A stretch of 20,265 bases of DNA, from the NCBI GenBank assembly GCA_017475845.1, contig JAFVEU010000153.1:1-20265 (forward strand), written 5' to 3'. How positions within the stretch are numbered: position 1 is the stretch's first letter; every line of letters begins with the position of its first letter. The stretch is from Lachnospiraceae bacterium. Its GTDB lineage: Bacteria; Bacillota; Clostridia; Lachnospirales; Lachnospiraceae. Shown here in pieces: positions 17,101-20,265 of the stretch. The notes below the pieces were generated by a model, which searched no databases, had not been told where the DNA came from, and saw nothing but the letters and a program-made list of their open reading frames with translations. The translations under genes were made by a program, and so were the position numbers.

Positions 17101-17878
17101 CTTTTACACTTACGGAATTTCCGGAATCCTTCCACTGTGATCTCCCTGCTCCGGAAAGAGGTATCTTTTTTTCCTTTGCAACGGGAGCATCCATCAATAC
17201 GGTTGCGCCCTTTTTTTCACTTACCCTTACGGACACCCTGTATCTCTTTCCTCCGGAAACGGCATAGACCTTTGTACTGCCCACACCTGTGGCGAATATC
17301 TTTCCTTCATACACCTGGGCTATATTCCCGTTCTGGCTGATCCAGGACAGCTTCTGTCCCTCACCCAGTCCGTTTACCGATACCTTGGCCGTATCTCCCG
17401 TTGAAAGACTTATCTTTGTATGAGACAGCTTGGGCTCAGCCACGGTTATCCTGTGCTTTGCACCGTACATGGTGATCTCCGCGGTACCTGCTCTTTTTGC
17501 CTTGACCACTCCCTTGCTGTTTACGGCAAGTATCTTCTTGTCTGAAGAAGAGGCTCCCGCACCGGCGAACCATTTCTGTCCCTTTACCATCCCGTAGCTC
17601 CCGTCCTTTAACAGGGATGGAATATGCTCCACCCCTGATGCGGCCGGAATGATATTTCCGCTCACCACTCTTTCCACGCTGTTCACGCTGTTCACTTCAC
17701 TTGTGGTCTCCGGCATATCCTCTGCCTCATGCAGATCGCCGGATCCGCTGATAAGAGCCGCCGTATCGGACAGCGAAGATACGACTGTCTCTGAAGCCCA
17801 TATCACTGCGGGCATGCTGACAATGAGACACAGCACGATCAGCAGGCATGACAGTATGCTGTTTTTCTTTTTTACCAT
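14114..17878 (-). CDS. Large secreted surface protein with Ig-like and eight InlB-type B repeats
   Basis: A 1254-residue exported protein. The N terminus MVKKKNSILSCLL... has a basic start, a hydrophobic core and a likely signal peptidase site near AVIWA|SE (about residue 28). The start at 17878 has a perfect AAGGAGG nine bases upstream; the in-frame ATG at 17905 would use the same bases as codons and is unlikely. Residues about 90-390 hold Ig-like segments of the bacterial Big_2 type (for example AGTAEITMYGAKHRITV and GSTKVYAVSGGKRYRVSV). A Gly/Asn/Ser/Glu linker follows. Then come eight repeats of about 70 residues with the pattern TFDANGGS...YGTLP.P...GY.F.GWYT...LYARW, the Listeria-Bacteroides (InlB B/Flg_new) family. 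The last 135 residues are a separate domain with no recognised family. There is no LPxTG motif or C-terminal membrane helix, so the anchoring mode is unknown. A role in adhesion or cell-envelope structure is inferred. Confidence 0.9.
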   Translation of the reverse strand: MVKKKNSILSCLLIVLCLIVSMPAVIWASETVVSSLSDTAALISGSGDLHEAEDMPETTSEVNSVNSVERVVSGNIIPAASGVEHIPSLLKDGSYGMVKGQKWFAGAGASSSDKKILAVNSKGVVKAKRAGTAEITMYGAKHRITVAEPKLSHTKISLSTGDTAKVSVNGLGEGQKLSWISQNGNIAQVYEGKIFATGVGSTKVYAVSGGKRYRVSVRVSEKKGATVLMDAPVAKEKKIPLSGAGRSQWKDSGNSVSVKDGKVKVTSPGMYLISDETGRKVRVYGNDPMPETGTGLFETGRDNQYALKMKTGEKFFIFFPKNHESTVWRSSAPFVAAVDAYGVIYADSPGNARLCTNTAGKKLTINVTVGNESTLSPGSSVIKKQIVDNINGNSYIYVFYDPRTGLISGKENGKTGSPSDNDIIDDNPLPENGLYPGDGNETWNGNGSENGNGSGNGSGSGNGSGSESGSGNGSGNGSGNGTGNDNGNGSENGNGSGSGNGSESESGSETGNGSETGNENGSGDRGIPGNPADPEKPGVCTVSFDPDGGSRVPEQKVRYTGKATEPDTPEKEHYDFDKWYKDGFIYDFNNAVVEDISLLAHWTPKIYELTFDACGGELKERVRRIEYGELTGDMPVPEKEHYDFEGWYTSPEGGTEVYESFGIEKDTELYARWKAKRYTVSFNAAGGSCNTGEKTVTYGADYGILPVPVKRGYNFRGWFMGDPGYLQITSSTTVELSGDVTLSALWEPKEIILTFNGNGGSLEETEMTVPFGEKYGTLPVPERRGYSFEGWSLPDPKDTAIRPEERVNIDSDETLYAMWKANSYNVTFDARGGSCQTYRAEVRYDSTYGTLPKPQKNGYTFKGWYTKTDGGEAVQPTTTVSITADQTLYARWEVNSYNLTFDANGGSCSTGSKTVVYGEKYGTLPAATRTGHSFAGWYTATTGGSQRTADTVVSILSNEKLYARWTVNSYKVNFNGNGGACSTGSMNVTYGAKYGTLPTPSYTGYTIAGWYTASSGRSQITASTVVSITSAQTLYAHWSANKYKVTFNANGGSCPVSQVEVTYNGTYGTLPTPSRLGYKFGGWFTDNAGGSQISSGTKVTITSNRTLYARWTLYAYVLRWSSPLAKLGSFLGGNSGSASTAGWKRIKYTDADGNIVYTDPYKSSGSIEIKPGSTVYLEAISGAIPDPKNYYSDITWYVGSDEVGDDFWGHGNYELISSHYAPASSGTLSCAEDNWARDDPGKKNIWWHVRFTAG
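14530..16260 (-). repeat. Eight InlB B-type (Flg_new) protein repeats
   Basis: The coding region contains eight consecutive units of about 64-73 residues, each starting with a hydrophobic strand and [TN]F[DN]..GG and ending in L.A.W. Repeats 1 and 2 are the most divergent (start FDPDGGSRVPEQKV and FDACGGELKERV). Repeats 5-8 resemble one another most closely, with GYxxxGWYT and TLYARW or TLYAHW endings, which suggests recent internal duplication of the C-terminal units. Confidence 0.88.
16309..16563 (-). repeat. Low-complexity Gly/Ser/Asn/Glu linker coding repeat
   Basis: About 85 codons built from degenerate six-base units coding for GS, GN, ES, EN and GT pairs (GSGNGSGSGNGSGS and the like). 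It separates the Ig-like part from the B repeats and works as a flexible spacer. Its quasi-periodic DNA is prone to slipped-strand length change, so copy number may vary between strains. Long open frames on the plus strand and in another minus frame here are artefacts of this composition. Confidence 0.85.
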
Positions 17879-18101
17879 AAAAAATCTCCTCCTTATCCGG
17901 GACATCCGAAAGCGGATCCTACTGTCCCGCCTTTTTCAGATAGACCTGTCCCCTGGGAGGAATATCAAAATACAGTAAAATTCACCCGTGATCCCGTATT
18001 TATCATTCATGTGGAATCTCTGCAAAAAGAACTTTTGCAGATCAATGAAAAATAGAATTATCTTTTCAGTTCCCCTTTGGCGGGAACGGAGAACTGATGT
18101 G
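17879..18101 (-). promoter_or_regulatory. Long structured leader of the surface protein gene
   Basis: The inferred transcript start near 18101 gives about 220 nt of untranslated leader, long for this window. Three hairpins are visible on the minus strand. At the very 5' end (18066-18097) TCAGTTC pairs with GAACTGA, while GTTCCC can alternatively pair with GGGAAC; the two overlap and exclude each other. At 18019-18041 a nine-pair stem forms from TCTGCAAAA and TTTTGCAGA. At 17898-17929 CGGGAC pairs with GTCCCG around an inner ATCCG/CGGAT stem with a six-base bulge. The last ends just before the ribosome binding site AAGGAGG. I recognise no known riboswitch class. Confidence 0.5.
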
Positions 18102-18107
18102 AGAAAG

Positions 18108-18136
18108 AAAATATCATACTCCCGGAACAATTGCAA
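18108..18136 (-). promoter_or_regulatory. Promoter of the large surface protein gene
   Basis: The minus strand reads TTGCAA (18131-18136), a 17-base spacer ending in TGA, then TATTTT (18108-18113). The TGn before the -10 is an extended -10 element. The spacing is ideal and the predicted start is near 18101. No other good promoter is visible in the gap. Confidence 0.65.
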
Positions 18137-18170
18137 CAGCTTTTTTTCAGGTTTTTATTTTTGTACAAAA

Positions 18171-18303
18171 GGAGCTGCCCGGAATCCGACAGGTTCAGAA
18201 CAGTTAAAATCGCTGCTTACGCAGCTTTCCGGGTACGGGGCTTATAACCCCGCACCCGAAATCAAGATATTCCCACCACCTAAAGGTGGTGGGAATATCT
18301 TGA
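18171..18303 (+). mobile_element. Structured element resembling an IS200/IS605 right end (remnant)
   Basis: The plus strand ends in a perfect 19-pair inverted repeat with a TAAA loop (18262-18280 and 18285-18303; TTCCCACCACC against GGTGGTGGGAA). This resembles the right-end hairpins of IS200/IS605 elements. Upstream are a stem at 18230-18258 (CGGGG around CTTATAA), a five-pair hairpin at 18212-18225, and crossing long-range complementarities: 18173-18178 with 18221-18226, and 18178-18184 with 18227-18233. Such a pseudoknot-like arrangement is known from TnpB guide RNAs. A plus-strand frame reads through it (ARNPTGSEQLKSLL, then PPPKGGGNI across the hairpin) and could be a TnpB C-terminal tail. 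No transposase gene is present. Two details favour the minus strand as an RNA: the 18212 loop becomes a GNRA tetraloop (GUAA) and the 18230 stem gains a G-U pair instead of A-C. Identity is tentative. Confidence 0.4.
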
Positions 18304-18332
18304 ATATTTTATATATTATATCCGGGTATTAT

Positions 18333-18623
18333 TTACTGATCGTAGTAATCTCTTTCGCATTTTGTGCAATGATACATCCCGGAGGGCAGGAGAAGGCGTT
18401 CAGCCATCTTGCTGCATAGAGGGCAGCGGCAGAATTCCTTTGCCTGACTGTCCCTGTCCGTATCGACTCCAGCCGAAACACCAACCAGATCAAAATCGGA
18501 GAGTCTGACCACGTTCATGTTGCTTTCGGTTTCGTCTATCATTTCTTTTAATCCCGGATCCTGTACAAATCTCTGAAGCCCAAAGAGAAACTTTAATTTT
18601 TTTTCGATCGTCTCATTTCCCAT
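18333..18623 (-). CDS. Small zinc-ribbon protein next to the sigma factor, function unknown
   Basis: A 96-residue protein I do not recognise. The first half is helical and charged (IEKKLKFLFGLQRFVQDPGLKEMIDETE). The second half has a zinc-ribbon pair, CPLC (C67/C70) and CTKC (C86/C89), plus an extra C65. There is no signal peptide or membrane segment. The ATG at 18623 has GAGGT seven bases upstream. It starts 38 bases after the sigma factor stop, with no terminator visible between, so the two are probably cotranscribed. Its position behind a sigma factor invites the idea of a redox- or zinc-sensing regulator or anti-sigma factor, but it lacks the HxxxCxxC signature of ZAS anti-sigma proteins. 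It is followed by the 455-base gap. Confidence 0.8.
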   Translation of the reverse strand: MGNETIEKKLKFLFGLQRFVQDPGLKEMIDETESNMNVVRLSDFDLVGVSAGVDTDRDSQAKEFCRCPLCSKMAERLLLPSGMYHCTKCERDYYDQ

Positions 18624-18661
18624 GATCCTACCTCTTTCTCCCCAGGCTTATCTTCAGCTCT

Positions 18662-19129
18662 TTACAGCAGTTTCCTGAGGACCTTTAATGCATTATTGTG
18701 TCTTATCTTCACCTGTCCGTAGGACAGCCCGGTCTCCCGTTCAATGTCCTTTAAGCTCATGTCCTCGTAATAATGGAGAACGATCACAAGCCTTTCTTCC
18801 TCCGACAGCTCCTTAAGTGCCGCTGTCAGATTGTTTACCGTTAACCGCGACAGGGCACTGTCCTCCAGATCGGATTCCGAGGGCAGATCCTCGGGGATCT
18901 CCTCGCTCACCTTTCTGGAACGGTAATAGTCGATTATGGTATTGCCGGCTATCACATATATCCACCGGGCAACGGATGCTTTCTGCTCCTCATATCTGTC
19001 CAGGTTTTTCTGAACCTTTATAAAGACCTCCGAGCAGATATCCTCCGCATCCTCTTCGTTGTTAACCTTGTACCTGATATATGAGAGCAGTTTGTCATGA
19101 TACTCTCTGTAAATGCTTTCCATATCCAT
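18662..19129 (-). CDS. ECF-type sigma-70 family factor
   Basis: A 155-residue sigma factor with only regions 2 and 4, as in the extracytoplasmic function group. Region 2 includes NNEEDAEDICSEVFIKVQKNL (2.1-2.2, core binding) and VARWIYVIAGNTIIDYYRSRK (2.3-2.4, -10 recognition). After an acidic linker (EEIPEDLPSESDLED), region 4 reads LSEEERLVIVLHYYEDMSL and GLSYGQVKIRHNNALKVLRKLL, the helix-turn-helix that recognises the -35 box. The start ATG at 19129 has AGGAAG seven bases upstream. A promoter at 19189-19218 looks like an ordinary housekeeping one. No classical membrane anti-sigma factor is visible; the neighbours are two zinc-ribbon proteins and a single-pass surface protein. Target genes are unknown. 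Confidence 0.92.
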   Translation of the reverse strand: MDMESIYREYHDKLLSYIRYKVNNEEDAEDICSEVFIKVQKNLDRYEEQKASVARWIYVIAGNTIIDYYRSRKVSEEIPEDLPSESDLEDSALSRLTVNNLTAALKELSEEERLVIVLHYYEDMSLKDIERETGLSYGQVKIRHNNALKVLRKLL

Positions 19130-19188
19130 TTCTTTACTTCCTGTTGCCTGTATACCGGCCTTTGATCTGCTGCCGTAAATTCTGTTTC

Positions 19189-19218
19189 AGTTTACAGGAA
19201 AGCGGGGATATGCGTCAA
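19189..19218 (-). promoter_or_regulatory. Promoter of the sigma factor gene
   Basis: The minus strand has TTGACG (-35, 19213-19218) and TAAACT (-10, 19189-19194) with an 18-base spacer. The predicted start is near 19182, about 53 bases before the ATG. The -35 begins about 16 bases after the preceding stop, so the sigma factor can be transcribed independently of the upstream genes. I found no TGAAAC/CGT-type ECF promoter with correct spacing, so direct autoregulation is not supported. Confidence 0.6.
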
Positions 19219-19234
19219 GCGGCTTATTAAAATA

Positions 19235-19528
19235 TCATAATGAGGCGAAAGGATAAAAATGGTTGTGCTTTTTGCACTTCTTAACCCATTGATCCTTAAG
19301 GATCACCCTTTTCCGGAATATCACAAAGGATGTTCCGCAGCTGTCGCAGTGATACAGATAGCTGTGAAATGCGGGATCCGTATCATCCTCGTACACCGTC
19401 TCGGAGATCTTTCCGGGACAGCCCTTATTGGGGCAGGTTATGCTCATGCCGTAAGTGTCAAGTCTTTTATTGTCTTCCCTGACTCCGCCTGTTACACCGT
19501 CAAGCTCATCATCCAGAAGCTTTTCCAT
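19235..19528 (-). CDS. Small zinc-ribbon protein with double-glycine leader
   Basis: A 97-residue protein that begins MEKLLDDELDGVTGG. This fits the double-glycine leader of class II bacteriocins and related peptides: hydrophobic residues at -4 (V), -7 (L) and -12 (L), acidic E at -8, and GG at -2/-1. Such leaders are cut by C39-peptidase ABC exporters. The rest is not bacteriocin-like. It is a zinc ribbon with C32, C37 (CPNKGC), C61 and C64 (CDSC), plus C85, and an aromatic, basic tail. The ATG at 19528 is preferred because GGAGG lies eight bases upstream; the ATG at 19543 would use those bases as codons. It lies between a surface protein gene and the sigma factor. No peptidase-transporter or modification enzyme is visible in the window, so export is unproven and the leader could be coincidental. 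Confidence 0.75.
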   Translation of the reverse strand: MEKLLDDELDGVTGGVREDNKRLDTYGMSITCPNKGCPGKISETVYEDDTDPAFHSYLYHCDSCGTSFVIFRKRVILKDQWVKKCKKHNHFYPFASL

Positions 19529-19588
19529 GTCTTTTTCCTCCATCCGAAAAACCCTTTCACGTTCCTTCTTCAGCTTTACGCCCTGTAA

Positions 19589-20265
19589 TCAGGCTCTTCT
19601 TCTTTTCCTTCTCCTGTCCTTCATACTTATATACGTAAATATGATCACTATTGTCAGCGCGATCCCTGCGAAAAATACCATAAACCAGATCTTTGTATTT
19701 CCCGCGGAAAAGTGTCCCAGGGCATAGGGTGAAAATCTGTCTGTCATAACGGTCACCGTATCCGGATCGTCATCCAGGTCCTCCAGCACATCCACCACTC
19801 CGTCATGGTTCCTTATGATACAGAATTTTGTATCACTGCCCCTGAACTCATCGGGGATCATCATGGTGATCTTCATGGGAGTATCCAGCTTTTCCACGAT
19901 GGACGGAACTCCGTCCACGGATTTTATCAGCGTGATGTAGAGATACTTGTCGACGCTTACTCCAGAAGCTCCGTTCATGGCTTTCTTCTCATATTCCCCG
20001 GGGTTTTCGGCGCCTGAGATGGTAAAGGATATTACCACAGCCCTGCCTTCCATAAGGAGAAGCTTCTCTTCCCTTGTAAGACAGGCCCTGATGACCTCCT
20101 GCAGATTCTCCACGGTATGATCATTTTCCAGGTTGACGATCTCTCCTTCTTTTCCGGGTACCATGAGTTCATTATTGATGATCACATCCAGATAACCCAG
20201 TTCATAGGCCTCGTTTATAAGGATGGCATCCCCGCCTCCGTCTATCAGTTTTTCGGCGGTCTCCC
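19589..20265 (-). CDS. C-terminal part of a membrane-anchored surface protein
   Basis: The frame is open to the right edge, so only the last 225 codons or so are seen; the GTG at 20185 is not a likely start. The visible extracellular part ends with KITMMIPDEF, then KFCIIRNHDGVVDVLED and VMTDRFSPYALGHF. This pattern (a short beta domain ending in DxFSxYA) is common just before the anchor in Firmicute surface proteins. A single transmembrane helix follows (IWFMVFFAGIALTIVIIFTYI) and then a basic cytosolic tail, DRRRKRRRA, which sets the topology with the N-terminal part outside. No LPxTG is present. The upstream part carries no domain I recognise. It is followed after 60 bases by the double-glycine zinc-ribbon gene on the same strand. 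It could signal with the sigma factor, but that is inference. Confidence 0.8.
   Translation of the reverse strand, partial: ETAEKLIDGGGDAILINEAYELGYLDVIINNELMVPGKEGEIVNLENDHTVENLQEVIRACLTREEKLLLMEGRAVVISFTISGAENPGEYEKKAMNGASGVSVDKYLYITLIKSVDGVPSIVEKLDTPMKITMMIPDEFRGSDTKFCIIRNHDGVVDVLEDLDDDPDTVTVMTDRFSPYALGHFSAGNTKIWFMVFFAGIALTIVIIFTYISMKDRRRKRRRA

Noticed and set aside
17879..18101. A c-di-GMP riboswitch in the surface gene leader
   Set aside because: A GGCGGGAC stretch resembles part of the GEMM consensus, but the GCAAAGC and CAAACC core segments are missing.
17988..18419. A complete plus-strand protein gene across the gap
   Set aside because: It lacks a start with a ribosome binding site and covers the promoter and leader of the surface gene. 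Only its central part is considered, as a possible transposase tail.
18333..18623. A classical ZAS anti-sigma factor
   Set aside because: The cysteines form a CxxC/CxxC ribbon, no HxxxCxxC motif exists, and there is no membrane segment.
1..20265. CRISPR arrays, tRNA, rRNA or phage genes
   Set aside because: No spaced direct repeats, no tRNA-like cloverleaf or rRNA segments, and no phage-like genes were seen.

Overview
The window reads as a chromosomal segment of a butyrate-forming Clostridium-type Firmicute, most likely a Lachnospiraceae member. This rests on the ptb-buk pair, a Gram-positive style SecA with a C-terminal metal-binding tail, a complete minCDE locus, strong AGGAGG ribosome binding sites, and surface proteins with InlB-type B repeats and Ig-like domains. 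Every confident gene is on the minus strand, so the biological reading direction is from right (20265) to left (1).

Right end (20265-18333): the C-terminal part of a membrane-anchored surface protein, a small zinc-ribbon protein that opens with a bacteriocin-type double-glycine leader, an ECF-like sigma factor with its own promoter, and a second small zinc-ribbon protein. None of the small proteins belongs to a family I can name. Next is a 455-base gap. It holds a strongly folded element that resembles the right end of an IS200/IS605 transposon, then a good promoter, then a leader of about 220 nt with three hairpins. This leader precedes a 1254-residue secreted surface protein: signal peptide, Ig-like segments, a Gly/Ser/Asn linker and eight InlB-type repeats. 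A strong intrinsic terminator follows it.

Middle (13967-9353): a cyclic-di-GMP protein with the order EAL-PAS-like-PAS-GGDEF, whose EAL site looks intact and whose GGDEF site is destroyed. The minC-minD-minE division-site operon follows, with a coiled-coil insertion in MinC.

Left part (9231-1): three family 2 glycosyltransferases in one tightly overlapping operon (two are recent paralogues, the third carries a TPR-like tail). Then comes the unit ptb-buk-secA-prfB-hom, in which butyrate formation with ATP gain is translationally coupled to protein export and translation termination genes. The prfB gene has no programmed frameshift.

The most unusual parts are the double-glycine zinc-ribbon gene next to the sigma factor, the structured element and long leader upstream of the large surface protein, and the reversed-order EAL/GGDEF protein. 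I see no CRISPR array, tRNA, rRNA or complete mobile element.
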